A DNA stretch of 64,000 bases from Chlorobium sp. (GTDB taxonomy: Bacteria > Bacteroidota > Chlorobiia > Chlorobiales > Chlorobiaceae), in contig SZXX01000026.1 of NCBI GenBank assembly GCA_005843825.1, forward strand, positions 1-64,000, written 5' to 3'. This document shows positions 51,202-60,592 of this stretch, piece by piece (position 1 is the first letter of the stretch; the number at the start of each line of letters is the position of its first letter). A program made the translations under genes and the position numbers. The notes beneath the pieces are model-generated. The model made no database searches. It was not told where the DNA came from and worked only from the letters and a program-made list of their open reading frames with translations.

Positions 51202-51834
51202 ATGAAAAATCTTGTTCGTTGTTTATTTACGGCCAGCATCGCTTTAATGCTTGCGTCTCCTTCTGCTTCTGCGGCTGTAAATTCGAAACCGCTGTACTCC
51301 AGTGCGGCAGCAAAACTTAAATCGCACGATACACAGGGAGCTATAGCCGATTACACAAAGGCAATTGAACAGGACCCCATGGACACCTATGCATATATTC
51401 GACGAGGGATTATAAAGAACTCTATCGGCGATACTCTTGGAGCAGTAACTGACTTTACGAAAGTTATTGAGATTGATCCTAAAAATCCTCAGGGATATTC
51501 TAATCGAGGGATTCAAAAAGAACAAAATGGTGCATTTAAGAGCGCAATAGAAGATTATACGAAGGCTATTGAGCTTAACCCTAAATATGCTATAGCCTAC
51601 ATTAATCGGGGAAATGCAAAAACGAAGGCATGGGATTTTAATGGCGCCATAGCAGACTACACGAAGGCTATTGAGCTTAACCCATTTTCTACGTTAGCCA
51701 TCAGTAATAGAGCTACAGCAAAAGGTCTGCTCGGAGATAAAGAGGGCGCCATAGCGGATTATAAAAAAGCAGCAAAACTAAACGATCCCGATGCCAAGGC
51801 ATGGCTGAAAGCCAGAGGGCTGCCGCTCAAGTGA
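51202..51834 (+). CDS. Exported TPR-repeat protein
   Basis: This 210-residue protein has a signal peptide ending in ASA. Five TPR units of 34 residues follow from about residue 33, with the consensus AIADYTKAIELNPKYAIAYINRGNAK repeated with small changes. TPRs bind peptides or proteins; the partner is unknown. The unit boundaries are very similar at nucleotide level (AAGGCTATTGAGCTTAACCC occurs twice), which suggests recent internal duplication. AAGGATTTATCC precedes the ATG. Confidence 0.88.
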   Translation: MKNLVRCLFTASIALMLASPSASAAVNSKPLYSSAAAKLKSHDTQGAIADYTKAIEQDPMDTYAYIRRGIIKNSIGDTLGAVTDFTKVIEIDPKNPQGYSNRGIQKEQNGAFKSAIEDYTKAIELNPKYAIAYINRGNAKTKAWDFNGAIADYTKAIELNPFSTLAISNRATAKGLLGDKEGAIADYKKAAKLNDPDAKAWLKARGLPLK

Positions 51835-51867
51835 GTTAACCGTTTATAAGAATCGAGCTTAAAATAC

Positions 51868-51905
51868 AATACCCCTTGGTGTCTTCTTGATCCAGGGGGT
51901 ATTTT
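51868..51905 (+). terminator. Terminator after the TPR gene
   Basis: AATACCCCTTGG pairs imperfectly with CCAGGGGGTATT and ends in TTTTC. Confidence 0.65.
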
Positions 51906-51932
51906 CATTATAAAAGTTTTGTCAAGCTCAGT

Positions 51933-52724
51933 TTAAAATCTTGTAGTAAGTCCGGCAAGAATAGTTTTATCTGTCTCAGCATGGTTCAATCCAGCTTTTA
52001 CACCCAGATCAAGATCAAAGGTGTCATTTACGCTGTAGATCAATCCGCCGAGCAAAAAAACACGATTAGGATCCGCTGTCCTCTCATTATTGCTATCGAT
52101 GCTTACATCAGCTACAGAGCGCAGTTTCTCAGTCATATGAAATTCCGCAGCAACTGAAGCATGCCAGATATCCTGTTTTAATATTGCATTATCCTGTGCC
52201 AATGCGTATGAATTGTGGGTGTACCCGATATTACCGTGCAGAGCCCTGTGCTCCCACTCCTTGGTAGCAATCAGCAGCACACCCCCAGATATGTTACCGT
52301 TACCCAATCCTTTTTGAGCATCCCCGGTTGGAAATATCACTTTCGGCTTCAGAGCTACGCTGAACTCTTCCTTTTTACATTCAAAAAATCTCCATTTAAC
52401 TTCGACCGATGTATCACCGATCCCATTATCATTGGAAACAAGGTTCCCATCCACACTGAGAGAACCCCACTGCCAGGGAAGCCCGACTACGATATCCAGG
52501 TTATCGGTCATGCCATAGGTCAGTGCGGCAGTAAGAGTTCCACTCGTTTCCTTTTCCGCAACGCCTGCTTCATGTTCATCATCTCTTGAATATTCGCCGT
52601 TATACTCAAACTGAAATTTCCCTTTTCCCTGAGTTCCGGTATCATCGGTCATCAAAGGGTGTGCAGCAAAAGCTGGAACTGACCATAGCAAGGCCAGAAT
52701 TATGGGGGGAATTCTTTTTATCAT
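51933..52724 (-). CDS. Outer-membrane beta-barrel protein, phenol MetA-deg/transporter type
   Basis: This 263-residue protein has a signal peptide ending in AFA (residue 20), then HPLMTDDTGTQGKGKFQFEYN, a common start of the Phenol_MetA_deg family. The rest alternates strands and turns and ends in TTRF, a barrel terminus. Members are outer-membrane channels thought to take up hydrophobic compounds. No catabolic genes are near. It is convergent with the TPR gene. Confidence 0.75.
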   Translation of the reverse strand: MIKRIPPIILALLWSVPAFAAHPLMTDDTGTQGKGKFQFEYNGEYSRDDEHEAGVAEKETSGTLTAALTYGMTDNLDIVVGLPWQWGSLSVDGNLVSNDNGIGDTSVEVKWRFFECKKEEFSVALKPKVIFPTGDAQKGLGNGNISGGVLLIATKEWEHRALHGNIGYTHNSYALAQDNAILKQDIWHASVAAEFHMTEKLRSVADVSIDSNNERTADPNRVFLLGGLIYSVNDTFDLDLGVKAGLNHAETDKTILAGLTTRF

Positions 52725-52868
52725 TGATAATGGGTTTTTCGAGTCGTTTACTTAATTCAAAGTACAAAGGTAATAGACAAAAAAAATCGATTGGTGACGT
52801 GTATTCAGAATTTAACTCGCTAAATTGATCACGATTGGTTTTCGAGAACATTATCAGGAGCGCTCTCT

Positions 52869-53327
52869 ATGTTGAAAGAGTTCAAAGAATTTGCCGTTAA
52901 AGGTAATGTAGTTGATATGGCCGTTGGTATCATTATCGGGGGAGCTTTCGGCACAATTGTCAATACAATGGTTTCCCAGGTTCTGATGCCACCACTTGGT
53001 TTGCTGGTAGGTGGAGTCGATTTTTCAAACCTCTATATTGTTTTGAAAGAAGGGGCTAAGGTTGCCGCTCCATACGCTGCGCTTGCAGATGCCAAGGCTG
53101 CCGGTGCTGTCACAATCAATTACGGAATGTTTCTGAATTCTGTAATCAGCTTTTTGATCATGGCTTTTGCTGTTTTTCTGCTCGTCAAGGCAATTAACAC
53201 GTTTCGTCGGGATGAAAAGCCGCTTCCTCCGTCTCCAGCGACAAAAGAGTGTCCGTACTGCCTTAGCAATGTACCAATCAAGGCAACCCGTTGCCCAGCC
53301 TGTACGTCAGAGATACGCGGTCAGTAA
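52869..53327 (+). CDS. mscL: Large-conductance mechanosensitive channel with a C-terminal zinc ribbon
   Basis: This 152-residue inner-membrane channel opens under osmotic downshock. The first half is canonical Msc[25 protein letters not shown], two membrane helices and the loop between them. The second helix ends at INTFRRDE. Instead of the usual cytoplasmic helical bundle alone, the C-terminus carries a zinc ribbon with CPYC and CPAC. This could bind a partner or nucleic acid, or respond to redox or zinc. GAGCGCTCTCT before the ATG is only a weak ribosome site. Confidence 0.93.
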   Translation: MLKEFKEFAVKGNVVDMAVGIIIGGAFGTIVNTMVSQVLMPPLGLLVGGVDFSNLYIVLKEGAKVAAPYAALADAKAAGAVTINYGMFLNSVISFLIMAFAVFLLVKAINTFRRDEKPLPPSPATKECPYCLSNVPIKATRCPACTSEIRGQ

Positions 53328-53344
53328 TGCTGTTAGATTTTCTT

Positions 53345-53375
53345 AAACGGAGTTTAATTATTTTTTAATCCGTTT
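53345..53375 (+). terminator. Weak terminator after mscL
   Basis: AAACGGA pairs with TCCGTTT around a T-rich loop of 17 bases. Confidence 0.4.
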
Positions 53376-53465
53376 TGAAATATTTTTTTGTATAGTGTTA
53401 AGGATATGAAGTCCCTCATATTCTTCCAGTCTTTTTAATTATCGGCGCTGATTATCAACGGAGTA

Positions 53466-53939
53466 ATGATGAAAAAACTTCTCTTGGTCGCAGGACTATT
53501 GGTGTCAATTATTTTTCTGGATCACAATACATGTCAGGCTAAACTTTTTGTTCAGCTTCGTAATCACCTTAAATACGATGAAGCAAAAGCATCGTTTATA
53601 CCTTCCACTCAAGGGTGGGGACAGATCATACGTATCTTCAAAAGCGACACTGTCAATAAAAAAACTTCTTCAAAAAATACTATCACCAGAGAAGTCCGCT
53701 TAAGTATCAATGAAGCCTCTGATCTTATATTTTTGTATATCACTCCAAAAGATGCGAATGATCTTGCTTTTAACAAAGTAATAAAAGTTCAAAAAATGAT
53801 CATAAGCAAAGAGATTGCTAACTTTAACCTTGGCGTGAACACTGAGATTATAGTGCCGGAACAGTTGGCAAAAGTTGAAGAGGATTCAAAAGACCAGGTC
53901 AAAATATCCTTTAAATTCAGTCACCCCGACAAACACTGA
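53466..53939 (+). CDS. Hypothetical exported protein
   Basis: This 157-residue protein has a signal peptide (MMKKLLLVAGLLVSIIFL, cleaved near CQA at residue 25) and a mature basic, Lys-rich beta-type domain with no cysteines. The start may be 53466 or the next codon at 53469; AACGGAG is upstream. Repeat R3 begins directly after the stop. I do not recognise the family. Confidence 0.6.
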   Translation: MMKKLLLVAGLLVSIIFLDHNTCQAKLFVQLRNHLKYDEAKASFIPSTQGWGQIIRIFKSDTVNKKTSSKNTITREVRLSINEASDLIFLYITPKDANDLAFNKVIKVQKMIISKEIANFNLGVNTEIIVPEQLAKVEEDSKDQVKISFKFSHPDKH

Positions 53940-53942
53940 TTT

Positions 53943-54000
53943 CCTATAGTCCCATAATTGCTAAAGGGCCTATAAGTCTCATAGGCCCTATAGGACCTAT
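53943..54000. repeat. 9-bp-period repeat, copy R3
   Basis: Units CCCATAATT, GCTAAAGGG, CCTATAAGT, CTCATAGGC, CCTATAGGA and terminal CCTAT fill the gap between a hypothetical gene and copA. The final CTA (53997-53999) is the complement of the copA stop codon. Confidence 0.7.
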
Positions 54001-56252
54001 TCTTCCAGCTTCTTTCTCTTCAGTCTTAGCGAATTGCTCACCACCGAAACGCTGCTGCCTGCCATGGCAAGTCCCGAAAAAACCGGATTAAGAACAATGC
54101 CCCAAAACGGGTAGAGCGCTCCAGCTGCAAGCGGAATTCCAATGATGTTATAGATAAACGCCCAGAAGAGGTTCTGGCGTATCACCCTCATAGTGGCGCG
54201 CGAAAGGGTGATTGCCTGGGCAACCTTCCTGATATCGCCCTTGAGCAGGGTAATTCCGGCAGACTCAATGGCAACATCAGTTCCTGTAGCCATAGCAATT
54301 CCTACATCAGCCTGAGCCAGAGCCGGCGCATCGTTGATGCCGTCTCCAACCATGGCAACCTTTCTTCCTTTCGCCTGCAGCTCTTTGACTTTTATTGCCT
54401 TTTCCTGCGGCAGCACCTCGGCAATCACCTCGTCAATGCCAACTTGACGTGCCATAAAGTCTGCCGCCAACCGGTTGTCGCCCGTCATCATGATGACCCT
54501 TACCCCTTTCTTGAGCAGTGCGTCAACAGCCCTCTCTGCATCCTCTTTGACTGTATCGCTCAGCGCAATCAAACCGGCGCATATCCCGTTTATCTCAACG
54601 ATGACGACACTTTTCCCCTCCTTCTGCACTCTCTGGACTTCAGTGATGTTTTTTTCAGTCTCAACCGGTTTGCGAACTCTCACCGCAATGGTATCGATCA
54701 CAGCCGAAACGCCGATGCCCTCAAAAGCTTCAAATGCACTGGTATCGCTAAGAGTGATCTGCTGTTCTTTAGCTTCCGTCACAATTGCCTGAGCAAGAGG
54801 ATGTTCCGAGCGGTTTTCAACACTGGCTGCCAGTTGCAAAAGGGAAGCCGCGCAGCTCTCACTGTCAAGCGGTATGATATCTGAAACCTGCGGATTGCCC
54901 GTCGTCAGCGTCCCTGTTTTATCAAATACCACCGTATCAACTGAACTGAGCTTTTCAAGGCTTTCAGCATTCCGGATAAGGATGCCGTACTCAGCCCCTT
55001 TCCCTATACCTACAATGATTGCTGTAGGAGTTGCCAGACCAAGTGCGCAGGGACAGGCAATCACCAGAATACCGATAAGGCCGGAGATGGCAAAGGGGAG
55101 TGCAATAGAAAATCCGAGAAAATAGGTTCCGACAGTCAGCCAGATGATAAACGTCGCCAATGCAAGAAGCAGCACAACAGGAACAAAAATCCCGGCAATT
55201 TTATCAGCCATATTCTGTATGGGAGCTTTCGATCCCTGGGCATCTTCAACCATCCGTATAATGCGCGCAAGCAGCGTCTCAGATCCAACCTTCGAAGCGG
55301 TGAAGGTAAACGATCCCTGTTTGTTGATGGTGCCTCCGATGACCTGGTCACCAACCGCTTTATCAACGGGTATCGACTCTCCGGTCACCATAGATTCATC
55401 AAGTGACGAATACCCCTGGGTAATCATGCCGTCAACAGGTATTTTCCCCCCTGGTTTGACAATCACAGCATCGCCCGTTCTCACCTCTTCTATCGCAATC
55501 TCAATCTCTTTTCCCTCGCGTATCACAAGGGCCGATTTAGCCTGCAGGCCAATCAGCTTTTCGATAGCCTCACCGGTTTTCATCTTAGAGCGTGCCTCAA
55601 GGTATTTCCCCAGCAGCACAAAGCCAATCACAACAATGGTAACATCGAAATAGGTATAGTTGGGTATTTGCAGCAGCTCTCTTACGGAGGGAATCAGCGT
55701 CACAACAGCACTGTAGAGATAGGCAGTCAGTGTCCCGATGCCGATCAGCGTATCCATACTCGCCGCTCCACTCTTAACGTACATCGATATTCCGTGCAGA
55801 AATGGAGCCCCGATCCAGAACACCATATAGGTGGCAATAACCATGGAGACAAGATTGAACAACTCCATGGAAATCGGCATGTTCGGGATAAAAGAGAAAA
55901 ACATCGAACCGGTATCCCACATCATAAGGATGAACACAAGCAGAGCCACCGGCAGGGCAAACCGCACCTTCTTCAGTTGCTCCTGAAGCTCTTTCTCTTT
56001 TTCCTCTTTTAAATGGAGAGCATTACCCCTCTCTTCCGTCTGTTCAGCACTGAAGGTATAACCGTATTTGCCGATAAGATCATTAACCGCCTCCGCCGAC
56101 AGTGCAGTGCTGTAAAACTCAAGCTTAGCCTTCTCGGTAGCAAGATTGACGTTAACCTCACTAATGCCCTCAACCTTCGAAAGCTTCTTGGTAATAATCG
56201 CCGCACAACTGGCACAATGCATCCCCTTGACGCTATAAGTCCTACTCGTCAT
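53997..56252 (-). CDS. copA: Copper-exporting P1B-type ATPase
   Basis: This 751-residue inner-membrane pump exports Cu(I). A single N-terminal metal-binding domain carries GMHCASC (Cys13, Cys16). The transport site is [12 protein letters not shown], phosphorylation is at DKTGTLTTG, and the family HP and GDGINDAP motifs follow. The YN in NLFWAFIYN and the MAGSS pair near the end complete the copper site of P1B-1 ATPases. The stop codon is formed by repeat R3. A cupredoxin gene precedes it, and an RND copper system lies beyond, so the region is a copper-resistance locus. Confidence 0.96.
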   Translation of the reverse strand: MTSRTYSVKGMHCASCAAIITKKLSKVEGISEVNVNLATEKAKLEFYSTALSAEAVNDLIGKYGYTFSAEQTEERGNALHLKEEKEKELQEQLKKVRFALPVALLVFILMMWDTGSMFFSFIPNMPISMELFNLVSMVIATYMVFWIGAPFLHGISMYVKSGAASMDTLIGIGTLTAYLYSAVVTLIPSVRELLQIPNYTYFDVTIVVIGFVLLGKYLEARSKMKTGEAIEKLIGLQAKSALVIREGKEIEIAIEEVRTGDAVIVKPGGKIPVDGMITQGYSSLDESMVTGESIPVDKAVGDQVIGGTINKQGSFTFTASKVGSETLLARIIRMVEDAQGSKAPIQNMADKIAGIFVPVVLLLALATFIIWLTVGTYFLGFSIALPFAISGLIGILVIACPCALGLATPTAIIVGIGKGAEYGILIRNAESLEKLSSVDTVVFDKTGTLTTGNPQVSDIIPLDSESCAASLLQLAASVENRSEHPLAQAIVTEAKEQQITLSDTSAFEAFEGIGVSAVIDTIAVRVRKPVETEKNITEVQRVQKEGKSVVIVEINGICAGLIALSDTVKEDAERAVDALLKKGVRVIMMTGDNRLAADFMARQVGIDEVIAEVLPQEKAIKVKELQAKGRKVAMVGDGINDAPALAQADVGIAMATGTDVAIESAGITLLKGDIRKVAQAITLSRATMRVIRQNLFWAFIYNIIGIPLAAGALYPFWGIVLNPVFSGLAMAGSSVSVVSNSLRLKRKKLEE

Positions 56253-56291
56253 ACCAAAGTATTTATCTCACTCTTGATAGTCCCAAAGCTG

Positions 56292-56325
56292 CTATAGGTC
56301 CCATAAGTCCTATAGTACCTATTCT
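56292..56325. repeat. 9-bp-period repeat, copy R4
   Basis: CTATAGGT, CCCATAAGT, CCTATAGTA and CCTAT lie between copA and the cupredoxin gene, just after the cupredoxin stop on the minus strand. Confidence 0.65.
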
Positions 56326-56333
56326 TCCAAACC

Positions 56334-56729
56334 TCACTTCACCACAATAACCCCGCGGTTCACACCCATGGCACAGGTTATCTTATAAGAACCTGCCCGT
56401 TTAGGCGTAAACTCCATAACAATTTTTTTCCCCCTGATAATCGGTTCAGGTTTGTCCCACAATCCCGGCACCATAATGGTATTCATGCACCCGGTTGCTG
56501 TATCCAGAGGATTGACTTCAAGCCGTACCCTCTCGCCTGTGTTTACCGTAAACGAATTTGGTGCAATATTTTTGGCATTTGAATAGAGTATGGTCAATGT
56601 CTTCACACCGCTCGTTTGAGGCACCACGGTTTTTGTGGCATTTGACGTTGCCTTCTGGTCAGCAGCGAACAATGCTGTCGTCGCTGTACAGGTAAAAAGT
56701 GCTATAGTGATCACTATGCTTGTTTTCAT
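56334..56729 (-). CDS. Exported cupredoxin-like protein
   Basis: This 131-residue protein has a signal peptide ending in FAA, then a beta-sandwich of plastocyanin/nitrosocyanin type. The likely copper ligands lie in GCMNTIMVPGL and near the end in YKITCAMGVNRG, where a Cys and a Met are in ligand positions. It probably carries or binds copper in the periplasm. ATG 56729 was chosen because it begins the signal peptide; the frame extends to 56783. It lies upstream of copA with a repeat between, and could be cotranscribed. Confidence 0.75.
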   Translation of the reverse strand: MKTSIVITIALFTCTATTALFAADQKATSNATKTVVPQTSGVKTLTILYSNAKNIAPNSFTVNTGERVRLEVNPLDTATGCMNTIMVPGLWDKPEPIIRGKKIVMEFTPKRAGSYKITCAMGVNRGVIVVK

Positions 56730-57013
56730 GGTACTGCTTCTATTTTGATTAATCTTATTATAACAGTCTATAATCACTATCATTTACCATGCCAGAACAA
56801 TACAGCCTGTCATGGCGTTCCTTTTACTGCTTGCTGATTGTAGCGATATGGAGAATATTCAACACTTCTGAAGCATACTCCTCAAAAGAGAGTATACTAA
56901 ACTAATAATGCGACTATTTGTTATTATACAGGACGGTTAGAAAAGTAGTATTTCAATTGTTGTTTCTATGAGTCCCACAAGCTCATTAGTAAACTGTTTA
57001 ACGGAGAGAAAAA

Positions 57014-57400
57014 ATGAAAATGTTATTAACTGTTCTGGCGGGTTTGACGCTGTTCAGTGTTTCTGCGAATGCAGAGCCGAAAGAGGGTATGATGCAGGGT
57101 CAAATGCCCAATAAAGCCATGAAGATGGATCAACCCTGTACTATGACTCCCAACTGTCCGATGATGGGTGATAAAGCAATGCCCATGAAAAACCCCATGT
57201 ATGATATGATGCGCCCCATGGTTGATATTATTAAAATGCAGCAGAAGATCATAAAGGGTGTGAAGCCGTCAGAGAAAAAAGCAATGCTGAAAGAGATCGA
57301 TAAAAAGATTGATCAGATTGAGAACGTGGAGGCTTATATGCCGTGTGTACAGCCTCCGCCATCCGGTCATGATCATGAGCATATGCCGATGGGGAAGTAA
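57014..57400 (+). CDS. Exported Met/His-rich putative copper-binding protein
   Basis: This 128-residue protein has a signal peptide ending in ANA (residue 20) and about 20 methionines in motifs such as MMQGQMPNKAMKMD, NCPMMGDKAMPM and GHDHEHMPMG. Met-rich, His-tailed exported proteins bind Cu(I) or Ag(I), like CusF or PcoE-type chaperones. A helical central part (KMQQKIIKGVKPSEKKAMLKE) has no recognised fold. AACGGAGAGAAAAA precedes the ATG. It lies between the CopA and Cus operons, and a bidirectional terminator follows. Confidence 0.75.
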   Translation: MKMLLTVLAGLTLFSVSANAEPKEGMMQGQMPNKAMKMDQPCTMTPNCPMMGDKAMPMKNPMYDMMRPMVDIIKMQQKIIKGVKPSEKKAMLKEIDKKIDQIENVEAYMPCVQPPPSGHDHEHMPMGK

Positions 57401-57423
57401 CTCCCTTTTCAGCGAGTCTCCTG

Positions 57424-57453
57424 AAAGCCCGGTATGTACCGGGCTTTTTTTTC
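57424..57453. terminator. Bidirectional terminator between Met-rich gene and cusA
   Basis: AAAGCCCGGTA / TACCGGGCTTT with almost no loop, followed by TTTTTT, serves the two converging genes. Confidence 0.85.
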
Positions 57454-57454
57454 G

Positions 57455-60400
57455 TCAGTGTTTCATACCCGAATGGTGCAGCCGCCCCTTTTTCAGATCC
57501 CGTGTCTTCATCAGCACAAAAATGACAGGGGTCATAATGAGCACATGCACTGCAGAGGAGATCATCCCGCCGATCATTGGCGCTGCGATAGGTTTCATCA
57601 CATCAGCACCCGTACCTGTTGACCAAATGATTGGAATCAAGCCCAGGAGTGCCACAGCAACGGTCATAAGTTTCGGCCTAAGCCTGAGCACCGCCCCCTC
57701 AAATGCAGCATCATAGATATCCTGTTCGGTGCAGGGCCCATTGACAAGCTTCTTATCCAGCGCCTCATGCAGGTAAATCACCATCACAACCCCGGTCTCC
57801 ACAGCAATTCCATATAAGGCGATAAACCCGACCCAGACCGCAACAGAGAGGTTATACCCCAGAGCCGAAACCAGATAGACCCCGCCCACAAGAGCGAAAG
57901 GCACAGAGAGCATCACCATGGAAGCTTCTATGGCTGAATGGAAAGTGAAGAAGAGCAGGATAAAGATAATCACCATGCCCAGCGGTATCAGCACCTGCAA
58001 GCGAGCCTTGGCACGAATCTGGTTCTCCCACTGTCCCGACCATGTCACATAATAACCTGCCGGCAGTTTGAGCTTTTGTTCCAGAATCTGTTTGGCCTCG
58101 GTTACAAAGCCTCCCATATCCCGGCCACGAACATTAAGATAGACCAGCGAACGAAGCAGTCCACCCTCACTGTTGATCTCAGGTGCGCCGGTCGACAGTT
58201 TCAGTTTTGTCACCAGCGACAGGGGAATCTGGCTGCCCTCCATACCGCCCACCAGAATACGTCGGATCGAGTCAATGTTATCACGGTAGTCACGCAGGTA
58301 GCGGATTCGGATCGGAAAGCGGTTGCGTCCTTCAACCGTGGTCGAAAGCATCTCGCCGCCGAGAGCCGTCTCTATCACATCCTGTATATCTCCCACACTG
58401 ACCCCGTACCGGGCTGCTGCCTGACGATCAATGTCGATGTCCAGGTAGTTGCCTCCGGTAACCCGTTCAGCCACCACGTCGGCCGCCCCATTAATCGGTT
58501 TGAGAATTGTTTCAGCTTGAATGGCAAGATCCTTCAGCACATTCAGGTCATTGCCGAATATCTTCACCCCAAGGTCAGTGCGCACACCGGTCGAGAGCAT
58601 GTTGATGCGGTTGATGATCGGCTGTGTCCATCCATTTCGCACACCTGTCTGCTGCAGTTTTGAGTCCAGTTCCGCAACAATGTCAGCCTTCGTCATTCCC
58701 GAACGCCACTCAGCTTTCGGCTTCAGGATAATGATGCTTTCAAACATTGAGACGGGAGCCGGATCAGTTGAAGTCTCTGCTCTGCCGACTTTACCGAGCA
58801 CATGTTCAACCTCCGGCACGCTTTTGATGATTGAGTCCTGCACCTGGATAATCCGTTTTGCCTCCGTGATGGAGACGTTCGGCAGGGTCACCGGCATATA
58901 GAGCAGCGAGCCTTCATCAAGTGGCGGCATAAACTCCGAACCGAGATTCATGAACAGGGGCACCGCAATGGCAAGAGCCGCCAGGTTAAGGGCAATGGTG
59001 GTTTTCTTCCATTTCAGCACCCATCGGATAACCGGCGAATAGATTTTGATGAAAAAGGTTGAGACCGGGTTTGAGCTTTCCGGAGGCATCTTGCCCCGCA
59101 TGAAAAAGTACATCAGCACCGGCACCAGCGTTATGGCAATAATGGCCGACCCCATCATCGAGAATGTCTTGGTGAAAGCCAGCGGGTGGAACAGTTTGCC
59201 CTCCTGTCCCTCCAGCATGAAGACCGGTATAAACGAGAGCACAATGATCGCGAGAGAGAAAAATATCGCCCGACCGACCTGCTTGGCCGATGTAATGATC
59301 ACCTCCAGCCGTTTTACGGCTCGCTCCTCAGGCGGCATCTCCGAGAGGTGGCGATAGCAGTTCTCCACCATAATAACACCCGCGTCAACCAGCACGCCGA
59401 TTGCGATGGCAATACCACCGAGCGACATGATGTTGGAGGTAACTCCCATGAGCTTCATGGTGATAAAGGCAATCAGCACCGAAATCGGCAGGGTGAGTAC
59501 AATCACCAGCGCACTTGGAAAGTGGAGCAGAAAGACCAGAATCACAAGGGAGACAACGATGGACTCCTCCAGCAGGTTCTCCTTCAGGGTATCCACGGCC
59601 CTCGATATCAGGTCGGAGCGGTCATAGGCGACCTTTATCCTGACACCCGGAGGCAACCCTTTCTCCAGTTCTGTTATTTTTGTTTTTACCCGGTCAATAA
59701 CCTCTTTGGCATTTTCACCGTACCGCATCACTACAATACCGCCAACCTTCTCGCCCTCACCGTTCATTTCCAAGAGACCGCGCCGTATTGCTCCACCAAT
59801 CTGGACGGTGCCGAGATTTTTCAGGTAGACAGGAGTTCCGCGCATATCAGCCCCGACCACGATGTTCTCCAGGTCAGCTTTCGATTTCACGTATCCGCTT
59901 CCCCGTATCAGGAACTCGGCATCCGCCTGTTCGATCAGCCGGCCGCCCACATCCTTGTTTGAAGCCTTGACCGCCTCCATCACTTTCCCTACCTTGATGC
60001 CGTAGGCAAAGAGCTTGTTCGGGTCCAGATCAATCTGATATTCACGCACAAATCCGCCTATTGAGGCAACCTCTGCCACTCCCTGCACTGTATTGAGCTG
60101 GTAGCGCACAAACCAGTCCTGCAGGGTTCTGAGTTGCTCCAGATCGTACCCCTTCCCCTCAATGGTGTACCAGAACACATGCCCCACACCGGTCCCGTCA
60201 GGGCCAAGCGTCGGAACCACCCCCGATGGCAGAAGCGACGCGGCGTAGTTCAGCCGCTCAAGCACACGTGTTCTTGCCCAGTAAATGTCAGCCTTGTCCT
60301 CAAAAATCACATAGATCATGGAGAAGCCGAAGGCACTCGATGCCCTAACGGCACGGACCTGCGGCAGCCCCTGCAGGTTGACCGCCAGAGGGTAGGTCAC

Positions 60401-60592
60401 CTGATCTTCCACTACCTGCGGCGACCGGCCGGGGTAGTCGGTAAAAACGATCACCTGGTTGTCGGACAAATCAGGAATGGCATCTACCGGCGTGTTATAG
60501 ACCGACCATCCGCCCCAGGCAATGACAAGGGCAAAAAACATCAGCACAATAACCCGGTTTCGGGCGGAATACTCTATGATCTTTTCTATCAT
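57455..60592 (-). CDS. cusA: Heavy-metal RND efflux pump, CusA/CzcA family
   Basis: This 1045-residue inner-membrane pump drives metal ions out through the tripartite channel. It starts MIEKIIEYSARNRVIV, and the proton-relay helix reads IAIGVLVDAGVIMVENCYRH. Of the three methionines of the E. coli CusA copper site, those in the SMFES and RINMLSTG segments are matched, while the third (MTVADV in CusA) is Val in RYGVSVGDI. Cu(I) or Ag(I) export is likely, from these residues and the CopA neighbourhood. It overlaps cusB by four bases. Confidence 0.93.
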   Translation of the reverse strand: MIEKIIEYSARNRVIVLMFFALVIAWGGWSVYNTPVDAIPDLSDNQVIVFTDYPGRSPQVVEDQVTYPLAVNLQGLPQVRAVRASSAFGFSMIYVIFEDKADIYWARTRVLERLNYAASLLPSGVVPTLGPDGTGVGHVFWYTIEGKGYDLEQLRTLQDWFVRYQLNTVQGVAEVASIGGFVREYQIDLDPNKLFAYGIKVGKVMEAVKASNKDVGGRLIEQADAEFLIRGSGYVKSKADLENIVVGADMRGTPVYLKNLGTVQIGGAIRRGLLEMNGEGEKVGGIVVMRYGENAKEVIDRVKTKITELEKGLPPGVRIKVAYDRSDLISRAVDTLKENLLEESIVVSLVILVFLLHFPSALVIVLTLPISVLIAFITMKLMGVTSNIMSLGGIAIAIGVLVDAGVIMVENCYRHLSEMPPEERAVKRLEVIITSAKQVGRAIFFSLAIIVLSFIPVFMLEGQEGKLFHPLAFTKTFSMMGSAIIAITLVPVLMYFFMRGKMPPESSNPVSTFFIKIYSPVIRWVLKWKKTTIALNLAALAIAVPLFMNLGSEFMPPLDEGSLLYMPVTLPNVSITEAKRIIQVQDSIIKSVPEVEHVLGKVGRAETSTDPAPVSMFESIIILKPKAEWRSGMTKADIVAELDSKLQQTGVRNGWTQPIINRINMLSTGVRTDLGVKIFGNDLNVLKDLAIQAETILKPINGAADVVAERVTGGNYLDIDIDRQAAARYGVSVGDIQDVIETALGGEMLSTTVEGRNRFPIRIRYLRDYRDNIDSIRRILVGGMEGSQIPLSLVTKLKLSTGAPEINSEGGLLRSLVYLNVRGRDMGGFVTEAKQILEQKLKLPAGYYVTWSGQWENQIRAKARLQVLIPLGMVIIFILLFFTFHSAIEASMVMLSVPFALVGGVYLVSALGYNLSVAVWVGFIALYGIAVETGVVMVIYLHEALDKKLVNGPCTEQDIYDAAFEGAVLRLRPKLMTVAVALLGLIPIIWSTGTGADVMKPIAAPMIGGMISSAVHVLIMTPVIFVLMKTRDLKKGRLHHSGMKH

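Noticed and set aside
55144-55653. 169-codon plus-strand frame opposite copA
   Set aside because: Antisense to conserved CopA membrane and actuator motifs; no independent support.
57938-59962. Long plus-strand frames (241 and 258 codons) opposite cusA
   Set aside because: They are antisense shadows of the clear CusA coding frame, with no signal, domain or ribosome site.
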